DNA of 8,083 nt from positions 1 through 8,083 of the forward strand of contig JAPUIV010000179.1 of assembly GCA_027296665.1 (NCBI GenBank). The letters run 5' to 3'. Made by a program: the position numbers and the translations under genes. This stretch comes from Acidobacteriota bacterium. GTDB taxonomy: Bacteria > Acidobacteriota > Polarisedimenticolia > JAPUIV01. The notes beneath the pieces are model-generated. The model was not told the origin of the DNA, searched no databases, and was given only the letters and a program-made list of their open reading frames with translations. This document shows positions 1 to 5,859 of the stretch, in pieces; the stretch's first letter is position 1, and each line of letters opens with the position of its first letter.

Positions 1-76
1 TCGGGAAAAATTCAGGCTACCGGATGAGCCGTGTTCCCTACAGCAAGGAATGGTGCTGGATCAAGGTGTGATATCG

Positions 77-95
77 GGAAAGAGGACCTCCTTCC
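77..95 (-). terminator. possible 3' hairpin after sodC
   Basis: On the minus strand, a few bases past the sodC stop codon, an 8-bp stem (one G-T wobble) closes a 3-base loop (GGAAGGAG-GTC-CTCTTTCC). No T-run follows, so it is not a classical intrinsic terminator. It may stabilise the transcript end or be chance in purine-rich DNA. The rest of positions 1-102 shows no gene that I can support. Confidence 0.25.
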
Positions 96-102
96 TGAAA
101 TC

Positions 103-669
103 CTAACTCCCCGAGTTGACAACTCCGCAACCGATCCGGCCACCGGCGTTCCCGGTTGGCTGGGTGGCCAGGTCATCCGCCCCCGCGTGCACGATGATGG
201 CCCGGCCGACCACATTCGTGCCGGAAGGCCCGCCGATGGACCAGCGGCCGGTCCTCAGTGTCATCTCCCCATTCCCCTCGGAGTCAACCTCGAGGTTGCC
301 GATGTCGCCGAGATGATGGGGAGGAGTGCCCCATTTGCCATGCGCCTCCTCGGTCGGATTCCAGTGTCCGCCGGCCGACTTTCCGTCGGCAGAGCTGCAG
401 TCCCCGATTTCGTGGATGTGGATGGCGTGACTACCCGGGGAGACGTTTTCGACCAGGATGTGGAAAGTGATCTCGGTTCCGGTCGGTTCGAATCTCGCGG
501 TCCCGGAAAGACCGGAATCTCCCTTCGCCTGAAGGACAGCGGTGGCCTGGTTTTCGGTGGTGGAAGGGGCGGCCTTGCCCTGGCTGGCCTGCCGGTCGCA
601 ACCGGCCGCCAGCAGGCAAAATATAACCGCCACAAATGGGGAAACCCCTCTGTAGATTTGCTGGTTCAC
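103..669 (-). CDS. sodC: Cu/Zn superoxide dismutase, lipoprotein
   Basis: Extracytoplasmic Cu/Zn superoxide dismutase, converting superoxide to oxygen and hydrogen peroxide. The 188-aa product starts with a lipoprotein signal: a hydrophobic stretch (residues 9-22) and lipobox LAAG|C with Cys24 as the predicted lipid anchor. The SOD fold covers about residues 44-184. Family alignment by eye gives Cu ligands His84, His86, His102 (bridging) and His161; Zn ligands His102, His110, His119 and Asp122; the disulfide pair Cys91/Cys181; and the active-site Arg178 in GNAGGRIGCGVV. All key residues are present, so the enzyme should be active. The GTG start at 669 is chosen because AGGAGG lies 7 bases upstream and the signal peptide begins there; the open frame extends upstream to 870 but would give a non-signal extension overlapping the divergent gene. 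Length is normal for bacterial SodC. Asp follows the lipidated Cys, which in enterobacteria would favour inner-membrane retention; that rule may not hold here. It is transcribed divergently from the MTHFR-like gene. Confidence 0.95.
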   Translation of the reverse strand: MNQQIYRGVSPFVAVIFCLLAAGCDRQASQGKAAPSTTENQATAVLQAKGDSGLSGTARFEPTGTEITFHILVENVSPGSHAIHIHEIGDCSSADGKSAGGHWNPTEEAHGKWGTPPHHLGDIGNLEVDSEGNGEMTLRTGRWSIGGPSGTNVVGRAIIVHAGADDLATQPTGNAGGRIGCGVVNSGS

Positions 670-676
670 TTGAACT

Positions 677-682
677 CCTCCT
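677..682 (-). promoter_or_regulatory. ribosome binding site fixing the sodC GTG start
   Basis: AGGAGG on the minus strand with a 7-base spacer before GTG at 669. This site decides the start of sodC in favour of the short form beginning directly at the signal peptide. Confidence 0.8.
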
Positions 683-714
683 TTTAAAGGTAAGGCCCCT
701 GAAAAGGGCGCCCC

Positions 715-720
715 AGTATA
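715..720 (-). promoter_or_regulatory. candidate -10 element for sodC
   Basis: TATACT on the minus strand (5 of 6 matches to the sigma70 -10 consensus), about 45 bases upstream of the GTG start. This would give a leader of roughly 39 bases. No good -35 is present: the best is GTGCAA with a short 15-base spacer. Inferred from sequence only. Confidence 0.45.
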
Positions 721-735
721 CTCCCTCCACCCCCC

Positions 736-761
736 TTGCACCTGCCATGCTGTGTTATAAT
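736..761 (+). promoter_or_regulatory. candidate extended -10 promoter for the MTHFR-like gene
   Basis: A perfect TATAAT at 756-761 is preceded by TGT at 753-755, forming an extended -10 (TGnTATAAT). A TTGCAC at 736-741 resembles a -35 but sits only 14 bases away, so the extended -10 may carry the promoter. Transcription would begin near 768, giving a leader of about 30 bases to the ATG at 797. It lies back-to-back with the candidate sodC promoter, and the two -35 regions overlap. Confidence 0.6.
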
Positions 762-796
762 CCGCAATCAAACTTCGAACCCTCTCCCGAGGAGAA

Positions 797-1747
797 ATGG
801 CCAAATCAATCCTTTCCGAGGCTCGGGTTCTCCTGGAGGCCTGCCCTCCCGCCCTGGGCGACCGGGACAAAGCCTATTCCGTCCTCCGCCGGAGCTTCTC
901 CTGCTACAACTCCTTCCATTGCGTGAGCGTGCCGGACCTTCAGGATGACACCGAGTTCCGGCGTAAGAGGGACCGGGTGCCGAACGCCGAGTTCGCGGCG
1001 TGGCTCCGGGACCTGACCGAAAAACCCTTGAGTCTCTACAAGGTTACCGTATCCTGCAATGCTGCCGAGTTTGAAGCCTGGCTGGGCCACGCCAAATCCC
1101 TTGGATGCAATGACATCTTCCTGGTTGGAGGCGACTCGAGCCAGCGCAACCTCAAAGAGGGAGCTTTGCAGATCGATTCCGCCGGCGAGATTGCCCGGGC
1201 GCAAGGGTTTCAATGCGGCGGCATCATCATTCCCACCCGCAGGCAGCAGTTCGTGGGCAGGAAGGCCTCGGTAGATGAGGGAGATCGATTGGTGAAGAAG
1301 GTGCGGGAATCGAAGTTGAAGTTTTTCACCACCCAGATCCTGTACGAGAGCGAATGGATGTGTTGCCTTATCCTCGACATGGTTCGCCGGTTGCGTCCCG
1401 AGGAGTTGCCCAAGATTTTCCTGACCTTTTCCCCCTTCGTATGCCCCGAGGACATTTCCTTCGCCAGAAAAACCCTGGGAGTGCACATCCCGGGAGACGT
1501 GGAGAGGATGTTGATGGGGGCCCGGAGCATGCGGGAAGCCTCGATCACCTGTCTGGTCGGAGTCTGGGAGCGGATCTCCACCTTCGCCATGGAGATGGGG
1601 TTTCCGGGCGAGAAGCTCGGGGTGAACGTGGAGTATCTCGATTCCCGGAATCCCCGCAATGTCGATTCCGCCTTCGAGCTGGCCGAGGAATTCGGCCGGT
1701 TCCTGTCCAAGCGAAACTCCATTATCCCGCGCGCCACCTCCGCCTGA
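797..1747 (+). CDS. methylenetetrahydrofolate reductase-like flavoprotein
   Basis: A 316-aa cytoplasmic TIM-barrel protein of the MTHFR/FAD-linked oxidoreductase type. Classical MTHFR reduces 5,10-methylene-THF to 5-methyl-THF for methionine synthesis. Features aligned by eye with MetF: LLEACPP (residues 12-18) matches the EFFPP strand with Glu14 at the catalytic Glu position; LVGGDS (109-114) matches the LRGD segment with Asp113; FFTTQILYE (176-184) matches the FITQ strand with Gln180; FARKTLGVHIPGDV (222-235) matches the helix near the barrel end. Length is close to bacterial MetF, with no C-terminal regulatory domain. It is divergent from MetF: the barrel strand usually reading PGIMPI here reads LTFSPFVCPED, and there are many cysteines (36, 42, 87, 104, 140, 189, 190, 216, 252). 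It could be a non-canonical MTHFR, as in actinobacteria, or an oxidoreductase with another substrate. ATG 797 is the only standard start after the upstream in-frame stop at 758; AGGAG at 790-794 is unusually close (2 bases). Confidence 0.8.
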   Translation: MAKSILSEARVLLEACPPALGDRDKAYSVLRRSFSCYNSFHCVSVPDLQDDTEFRRKRDRVPNAEFAAWLRDLTEKPLSLYKVTVSCNAAEFEAWLGHAKSLGCNDIFLVGGDSSQRNLKEGALQIDSAGEIARAQGFQCGGIIIPTRRQQFVGRKASVDEGDRLVKKVRESKLKFFTTQILYESEWMCCLILDMVRRLRPEELPKIFLTFSPFVCPEDISFARKTLGVHIPGDVERMLMGARSMREASITCLVGVWERISTFAMEMGFPGEKLGVNVEYLDSRNPRNVDSAFELAEEFGRFLSKRNSIIPRATSA

Positions 1748-1794
1748 AATCAATCCGGAAACCTGTCCGACAACAATCCTGCTAAAGAAGACGT

Positions 1795-1825
1795 CCCCTC
1801 CCGGCGCGTTCCACGCGGGGAGGGG
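1795..1825. terminator. strong GC-rich hairpin between convergent genes
   Basis: CCCCTCCC (1795-1802) pairs with GGGAGGGG (1818-1825). After a 2-base GG bulge the stem continues with CGCG/CGCG around a TTCCA loop. It lies between the convergent ends of the MTHFR-like gene and the 170-aa membrane protein gene, as expected for a shared bidirectional terminator. No clear T-tract follows on either strand, so the mechanism is uncertain. Confidence 0.55.
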
Positions 1826-1834
1826 AAACGGGAA

Positions 1835-1850
1835 ACCTGGCGATCCAGGT
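1835..1850 (-). terminator. second inverted repeat at the operon end
   Basis: A perfect inverted repeat, ACCTGG-CGAT-CCAGGT (6-bp stem, 4-base loop), directly abuts the TGA of the minus-strand gene. On that strand it is followed by TTTCCCGTTTCCCC, moderately T/C rich. It is a plausible 3' end for the minus-strand operon, in tandem with the larger hairpin beyond. Confidence 0.45.
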
Positions 1851-2362
1851 CAGATGGAGGGATCGTTATGGTAGGAGGAGTGGAGTGTCCTTGGGTGGGC
1901 GGTTTGCAGTTCCGGGTTCACACCTTCCAGTTTCTTGAGGACCGATTTGAGGATCCCGGTGGGAAACGAGATGTGGATCGACTCATCCTCCGAATCGACC
2001 ATCACGAAAAAATGGCCATCCCGGATACCGACCCTCACGTGTTCATCGTCCCCCTCGACTTCCACAAAGGTCGTTTCGGGGAGGTTAACAATTTCCTGGA
2101 TCGCCGCCCGGGCGGCAGGCCACCAGGGCTGCATTTCCCTGGCCGCTTCCCGCAGGCACTTGTCGGGCACCAGGCTCAGGACCACCGGTACCACCGCCGC
2201 GGGTAGTTTCAGCGAAATGTGGTTCCCGTCCCGCTCCATGACCTCCACGGCAATCGTTCCGGTCAGGTGGAAGGAAGCGGCGGTGTAGGCGACCACGCTG
2301 GTGGTGGCCACGAACAGGCTGCCGAGAACAATTCCAAGAATCAATCTTCCTCTGGAAGACAT
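1850..2362 (-). CDS. membrane-anchored repeat-unit protein, unknown function
   Basis: A 170-aa protein that I do not recognise. Residues 6-28 form a hydrophobic N-terminal segment after an Arg-containing start, either an uncleaved anchor or a signal peptide, placing the rest outside the cytoplasm. Residues 37-111 form an alpha/beta unit: strands ending in LKLP, a helical stretch including QPWWPAARAAIQEIV, then FVEVEGDDEHVRV. A half unit follows at 118-145 (FFVMVDSEDE...ISFP, then a short helix). The same pattern occurs in the upstream neighbour, so the two look paralogous. The tail (150-170) is His/Ser rich and looks disordered. ATG 2362 is chosen because AGGAGG lies 7 bases upstream; a TTG two codons earlier would be only one base from it. 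It lies 11 bases after the stop of the upstream gene, indicating translational coupling. It shows no enzyme motif. Confidence 0.8.
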   Translation of the reverse strand: MSSRGRLILGIVLGSLFVATTSVVAYTAASFHLTGTIAVEVMERDGNHISLKLPAAVVPVVLSLVPDKCLREAAREMQPWWPAARAAIQEIVNLPETTFVEVEGDDEHVRVGIRDGHFFVMVDSEDESIHISFPTGILKSVLKKLEGVNPELQTAHPRTLHSSYHNDPSI

Positions 2363-2369
2363 ATCCAAT

Positions 2370-2375
2370 CCTCCT
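2370..2375 (-). promoter_or_regulatory. ribosome binding site overlapping upstream stop codon
   Basis: AGGAGG on the minus strand, 7 bases before the ATG at 2362. It overlaps the TAG stop (2374-2376) of the upstream gene, so ribosomes finishing the first gene sit on the site for the second. This selects ATG 2362 over TTG 2368. Confidence 0.8.
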
Positions 2376-2943
2376 ATTCCATCGAGTTCTTGTAGTCGAC
2401 CCAGATCCGTACCGACTCGTCTCCGTCCTGCACGGTCACCAGATCGCCTCCGCCCGATTCACCGAGGGCGCGGACTCCGGCGATGAGGTCGAGTTCGTCT
2501 TCCTCTCCCGATATCAGGGCGTCGACTACCTTTAGGGGGAGCCTGACATCAACCGTTTCCTTCCCTCCCTTGTCTGTCACTTTCACCACCAGGAAGTCAC
2601 CCGATTTGGTCACTCGAACCGTCTGGTCATCTCCCTGGATGTTGACCAGTTCGGCGTCGCCGGTTTTCCGGACCGCCTCCAGGATGCCGCGGATGTCGAT
2701 CTCCATGTCGCCGACTTCGTTGATCAACTCGCTCAGGTCCAGTTTGCCATGGTGAAACATCTCGATTTCCACGAGCGGGAGGACCGCCTCCGCCAGGCTC
2801 AGCGGAATGTTCACCCGGACCGTTTCACCCCCCTCTCCGCCCTCAATTACCTTGATGTGGAGCCAGGGGCTCTTTTCGGCCGCCAGTGCCATGGGAGCGG
2901 CCAGGGCCAGGGCCAGGATTCCGATTATTGCCTTGCGTTGCAT
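2374..2943 (-). CDS. exported protein with two tandem alpha/beta units, unknown function
   Basis: A 189-aa protein that I do not recognise. A Sec signal peptide is clear: MQRK, a hydrophobic core at residues 5-20, and an Ala-rich cleavage site near ALA-A (about residue 21). The mature part contains two similar units. Unit 1 (about 28-111) has LHIKV, TVRVNIPL, a helical region ending in RGILEAVR, then ELVNIQGDDQTVRV. Unit 2 (about 117-181) has FLVVKV, ETVDVRLPL, a shorter helical region ending in AGVRAL, then DLVTVQDGDESVRI. The pattern V-rich strand, [VI].[LI]P, helices, LV.[IV]Q..D..VR[VI] recurs in the downstream gene. The protein is acidic, with no cysteines and no catalytic motif, which suggests a structural or binding role. 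ATG 2943 is chosen for AGGAGG 7 bases upstream and the signal peptide; the frame extends 16 codons further with non-signal sequence. First gene of a two-gene operon. Confidence 0.8.
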   Translation of the reverse strand: MQRKAIIGILALALAAPMALAAEKSPWLHIKVIEGGEGGETVRVNIPLSLAEAVLPLVEIEMFHHGKLDLSELINEVGDMEIDIRGILEAVRKTGDAELVNIQGDDQTVRVTKSGDFLVVKVTDKGGKETVDVRLPLKVVDALISGEEDELDLIAGVRALGESGGGDLVTVQDGDESVRIWVDYKNSME

Positions 2944-2975
2944 CGATTCCCCTCCTCCCGAAACAGATTCGGTAT

Positions 2976-3000
2976 TTATTGCCATGTTCATGGTTAATAA
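2976..3000. promoter_or_regulatory. candidate operator dyad upstream of the exported-protein operon
   Basis: An imperfect 25-bp dyad: TTATT-G-CCATG, two central bases (TT), then CATGG-TT-AATAA. It lies 33 bases upstream of the ATG at 2943, within a short AT-rich patch in otherwise GC-rich DNA, where the promoter is expected. I could not place convincing -35/-10 hexamers. A regulator site is an inference. Confidence 0.35.
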
Positions 3001-3032
3001 ACGTTCCCCTGGGCCCGCCGGTTCCCCTTTTT

Positions 3033-3057
3033 TCCCGCGGGATCCGAGGGACCGCGG
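3033..3057. repeat. paired CCGCGG palindromes
   Basis: TCCCGCGGGA (3033-3042) is a perfect 10-bp palindrome, and a second CCGCGG lies at 3052-3057, 11 bases after the first CCGCGG. The copies could pair as a 6-bp stem. No T-run follows on the minus strand, so it is a weak terminator candidate for the zinc-ribbon gene. The rest of the 2944-3152 gap shows no gene. Confidence 0.3.
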
Positions 3058-3152
3058 CAGGAACCTCTCAAGTCCAATAATTTCATGAACTTATCTGGTG
3101 TTTCGTGATGGAAATGAAGACGAGATGGTTCTGGGATCGGGGGTGGCGGGGG

Positions 3153-3656
3153 TCAACTGGGGGCGGGCTGATTATTGGGTTTTTTCCAGTCGATCTTGTC
3201 GCCGCTTGAGCTCACGGTCGCCATGTTGTCGAGGTTGCATATCGGGCAGACGAAATAGACCTGGGTATCCCCGGAGGCATCCTGTTCCTCCTTGAGAACC
3301 ACCATGGGGAATTCACAGGCGGCGCAGTTGGGAGGATTGTTGACCAGGGCGTCGACCTGTTCTGGCTTCTGGGGGGACCTGGCCTGACGTTCCTGCTTTT
3401 CCGTAGCCTCCTCGAGAATCTGGAAAACCGCCTTCCGGACCTGCTCCAGGTTCTTCTGAAAGGTATCGTTCTCCGTCTGCACATCCCGGTGTATCTTCTG
3501 GATCTGTTCCTGGTACTGGCGGAGCATCGCCCCGAGCCCCTTCCTGAACTTGTCACTCTCGGCAGCCAGGGTCTGGTGGATCCGTTCCAGCCGTTCCTGT
3601 TGCTGGGTTCCCAGCTTGTTGAAAGCCGATTTGATTGCCTGTTCCTTTTTTCCCAT
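3153..3656 (-). CDS. coiled-coil protein with C-terminal zinc ribbon
   Basis: A 167-aa, probably cytoplasmic protein of unknown function. Residues about 17-92 are a long charged, Gln/Glu/Lys/Arg-rich helix with heptad-like spacing of L, I, F and M, predicted to form a coiled coil. A Pro-containing hinge (93-109) follows. Then comes a zinc-ribbon knuckle pair, CAAC (Cys111, Cys114) and CPIC (Cys137, Cys140), separated by 22 residues with a beta-like PMVVLKEEQ...VYFVCP segment. The last 20 residues are polar and probably flexible. No signal peptide or membrane helix is visible. ATG 3656 follows GGGAG with a 7-base spacer. It is transcribed divergently from the amidase gene with 96 bases between the starts. 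A regulatory, scaffold or nucleic-acid-binding role would fit but is not shown. Confidence 0.8.
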   Translation of the reverse strand: MGKKEQAIKSAFNKLGTQQQERLERIHQTLAAESDKFRKGLGAMLRQYQEQIQKIHRDVQTENDTFQKNLEQVRKAVFQILEEATEKQERQARSPQKPEQVDALVNNPPNCAACEFPMVVLKEEQDASGDTQVYFVCPICNLDNMATVSSSGDKIDWKKPNNQPAPS

Positions 3657-3752
3657 TCCTGGACTCCCTAGTTAATATGGTCTCGGGAAGGCCGGGATCA
3701 AGGCGGGAGGGAAAATGGGGTATGCTAGGCGAAATTTTCATGGGAGGAGCCA

Positions 3753-5540
3753 ATGCACAGCGAGACGGAAACCGAAGGAGGTGCTGCGGTAGGGGGGAAC
3801 CGGCTGGAGGGGCGGGTCTGGCCCCGGCGCCGGGTCCTCAAGGCAATCACGGCCGTGGGAGTGGGGTCGGCCGTTTTCGGACGGGCCCTGGTCGCCTTGG
3901 CGGCGGAGAAGATGCGCCTGACCCCGAAAATGATCCGCCAGGCGGAATGGGTCTCGGGGATCGACCTGGACCAGGAAAAACGGGATCTGATGCTGGCGGG
4001 GGTCAATGAGACCCTCGAGAGTTTCAACGAGATACGCAAGATCGAGATCGACAATTCCGTCGCGCCCGCCCTCTATTTTTCCCCGGATCCCGGCCGGCGG
4101 GAGTCCCGCTCGGAACCGCCTGCGCGGATGATGAAGAACCGGCCGGCCCGGGGGGGTAGCCTTTCCCGCGGGGATCTCCCATTCGCCACCCTCACGGCAC
4201 TGGCAGGGCAGATCCGGTCACGGCGGATCTCTTCGGTAGAATTGACCCGGTACTACCTGGAGCGCCTTCGGACCCACGATCCCGTCCTCAAATGCGTCAT
4301 CAATTTCACCGAGAAGCTGGCCCTGGAGCAGGCGGAAAGGGCCGACAAGGAGATCTCCGCCGGCCGCTACCGCGGGCCTCTTCACGGGATCCCCTGGGGG
4401 GTCAAGGATCTGCTGGCGGTGCCGGAATACCGGACCACATGGGGCGCCGTTCCCTACCGGGAGCAGGTTCTCTCCGAGAAGGCGGCGGTTGTCGCCCGCC
4501 TGGAGGAGGCCGGCGCGGTCCTTCTGGCCAAGCTTTCGGTCGGGGCCCTGGCCTGGGGGGATGTATGGTTTGGCGGGACCACCAAGAACCCCTGGAACAC
4601 GGAGCAAGGATCCAGTGGGTCCTCCGCGGGGCCTGCCTCCGCGACCGCGGCCGGCCTGGTCGGATTCGCCATAGGAACGGAAACCTGGGGCAGCATCGTC
4701 TCCCCCTGCACGCGGTGCGGGGTGACCGGCCTGCGGCCCACCTTCGGCAGGGTGAGCCGGGCGGGAACCATGGCCCTGGCCTGGAGTATGGACAAGATCG
4801 GCCCCATCGCCCGTTCGGTGGAAGATTGCGCCCTGGTGTTCGATGCGATCCGGGGGGCCGATCCGGCCGATCCGACCGCGGTCGATAGGCCCTTCGAGTG
4901 GCCTTTCTCCGGAGATCCGAAGGAACTGAGGGTCGGGTACGTCAAATCGTTGTTCGACGAGGACCGCACCGGTTTCGCCGACGATGAACCGGGCAAGGCC
5001 GACCTGCGCGAATGGCAGGAATTCGACAACCGGACCCTGGAGACCCTGCGCCGGATCGGATTCCGTCTCCAGCCGATCGAACTTCCCGACAAGTATCCGG
5101 TGAGCGCTCTATCCTTCATTCTCACCGCGGAGGCGGCGGCCGCCTTCGACGACCTGACCCGCTCCGGCCGGGATGATCTCCTGGTCCGCCAGGTGGCCGA
5201 CGCGTGGCCCAACGTCTTTCGCCAGGGCCAGGTGGTGCCGGCGGTGGAATATATCCGGGCCAATCGGATCCGGACCCTGGTCATGCGGGAGATGGAAAAG
5301 ATGTTCGAGGAGATCGACGTCTACGTCTGCCCCTCCTTTGGCGGGAGCAATCTGCTGTTGACCAACCTGACCGGCCACCCCTCGGTGGTGTTGCCGAACG
5401 GTTTCCGTTCCTCGAACGGTACGCCGACCAGCATCACATTTCTCGGCAAGTTGTTCGGCGAGACTCAGGTGCTGGCGGTGGCCGATCTATACCAGAAGGA
5501 AACCGATTTCCACCTGCAGGAGCCGCCCCTGAAGGCATGA
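3753..5540 (+). CDS. Tat-exported amidase-signature hydrolase with GatC-like N-terminus
   Basis: A 595-aa amidase-signature (GatA/FAAH superfamily) enzyme, hydrolysing a C-N amide bond of unknown substrate. A twin-arginine signal PRRRVLK (residues 24-30) with a hydrophobic stretch (31-51) predicts export of the folded protein. Residues about 54-112 resemble GatC: LTPKMIRQAEWVSGIDLD, a helix, then NSVAPALYFSPDP. The catalytic domain runs from about 144 to 590. The Lys-cisSer-Ser triad is intact: Lys218 in GVKD, Ser290 in GSSAGP, and nucleophile Ser314 in ETWGSIVSP; the 24-residue Ser-Ser spacing matches family members. The usual TGGS is TWGS, and Cys319 and Cys322 lie just after the nucleophile. 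It is unlikely to be tRNA amidotransferase GatA because it is exported, and no gatB is nearby. GGAGG lies 5 bases before the ATG; a weak TATGCT at 3721-3726 may be a -10. Confidence 0.92.
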   Translation: MHSETETEGGAAVGGNRLEGRVWPRRRVLKAITAVGVGSAVFGRALVALAAEKMRLTPKMIRQAEWVSGIDLDQEKRDLMLAGVNETLESFNEIRKIEIDNSVAPALYFSPDPGRRESRSEPPARMMKNRPARGGSLSRGDLPFATLTALAGQIRSRRISSVELTRYYLERLRTHDPVLKCVINFTEKLALEQAERADKEISAGRYRGPLHGIPWGVKDLLAVPEYRTTWGAVPYREQVLSEKAAVVARLEEAGAVLLAKLSVGALAWGDVWFGGTTKNPWNTEQGSSGSSAGPASATAAGLVGFAIGTETWGSIVSPCTRCGVTGLRPTFGRVSRAGTMALAWSMDKIGPIARSVEDCALVFDAIRGADPADPTAVDRPFEWPFSGDPKELRVGYVKSLFDEDRTGFADDEPGKADLREWQEFDNRTLETLRRIGFRLQPIELPDKYPVSALSFILTAEAAAAFDDLTRSGRDDLLVRQVADAWPNVFRQGQVVPAVEYIRANRIRTLVMREMEKMFEEIDVYVCPSFGGSNLLLTNLTGHPSVVLPNGFRSSNGTPTSITFLGKLFGETQVLAVADLYQKETDFHLQEPPLKA

Positions 5541-5605
5541 TGGGGGCAGGTCACTTTTGAAATGATGACAAATGTTCCTCTCAATCCAATAAAGGAGGTG
5601 GTTGC

Positions 5606-5791
5606 ATGTCCATGATCGCAAGGGTGCTCATTGGGTTGGCCGCTCTGGGATTCGTTCTGGCAGTGTTTGTATCTCTGCTATGGCCGATCTTCGGCATTGC
5701 AGCTGAAGGATTCTCGCGGGCTTCCAGCAACTTGGCGCTAATTGCCATTGCACTGTTGATCTGCTCCAAGCGGGGATCCACGCCCATATAG
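5606..5791 (+). CDS. small two-helix membrane protein
   Basis: A 61-aa protein with two hydrophobic segments (about residues 5-31 and 40-55) joined by a short Ser/Arg-containing loop, ending in a Lys/Arg-containing tail. AGGAGG at 5593-5598 with a 7-base spacer strongly supports translation from ATG 5606; a second ATG two codons later is less well spaced. No known family is recognised. It precedes the CPBP protease gene by 68 bases on the same strand and may be cotranscribed with it. Its role could be as a partner or substrate of that membrane protease, but nothing in the sequence proves this. Confidence 0.65.
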   Translation: MSMIARVLIGLAALGFVLAVFVSLLWPIFGIAAEGFSRASSNLALIAIALLICSKRGSTPI

Positions 5792-5812
5792 GGGTTTGCG
5801 AAAGACCGAAAT

Positions 5813-5846
5813 GCAACAAAAAGCGGGCGCGACCCAGCGCGGTTGC
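5813..5846 (+). repeat. inverted repeat in leader of the CPBP gene
   Basis: GCAAC (5813-5817) and GTTGC (5842-5846) can pair around an inner GCGC-GACCCA-GCGC hairpin (5827-5840). The right arm ends at the base before GGAGG (5847-5851), the ribosome binding site of the CPBP gene. An RNA structure limiting translation is possible; the long unpaired gap makes the outer stem weak. Confidence 0.35.
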
Positions 5847-5859
5847 GGAGGTGTTTCTA

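Noticed and set aside
31..687. Plus-strand open frame of 218 codons over sodC
   Set aside because: It is antisense to a clear Cu/Zn SOD with every catalytic residue intact; the product is low-complexity and unlike any family.
806..1753. Long minus-strand open frame (315 codons) antisense to the MTHFR-like gene
   Set aside because: It mirrors the real gene in GC-rich DNA, has no family resemblance, and the plus-strand frame has recognisable motifs and a promoter.
3060..3152. Weak TTCATT-17-GATAAG promoter on the minus strand
   Set aside because: Only 3 of 6 and 4 of 6 matches to consensus and far from the start codon at 2943; not distinguishable from chance.
4454..5284. Minus-strand 276-codon open frame over the amidase gene
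   Set aside because: Arg/Ser-rich translation typical of a shadow frame; the plus-strand frame encodes the amidase triad.
3753..5540. Annotation as glutamyl-tRNA(Gln) amidotransferase subunit A (gatA)
   Set aside because: The twin-arginine signal and absence of gatB nearby argue against a cytoplasmic tRNA-dependent role despite the GatA-like catalytic domain.
5813..5846. GCAAC...GTTGC inverted repeat as an integron attC site
   Set aside because: It is too short (34 bases), the right arm is GTTGCGG rather than GTTRRRY, and no similar site lies at the other gene boundaries and no integrase is present.
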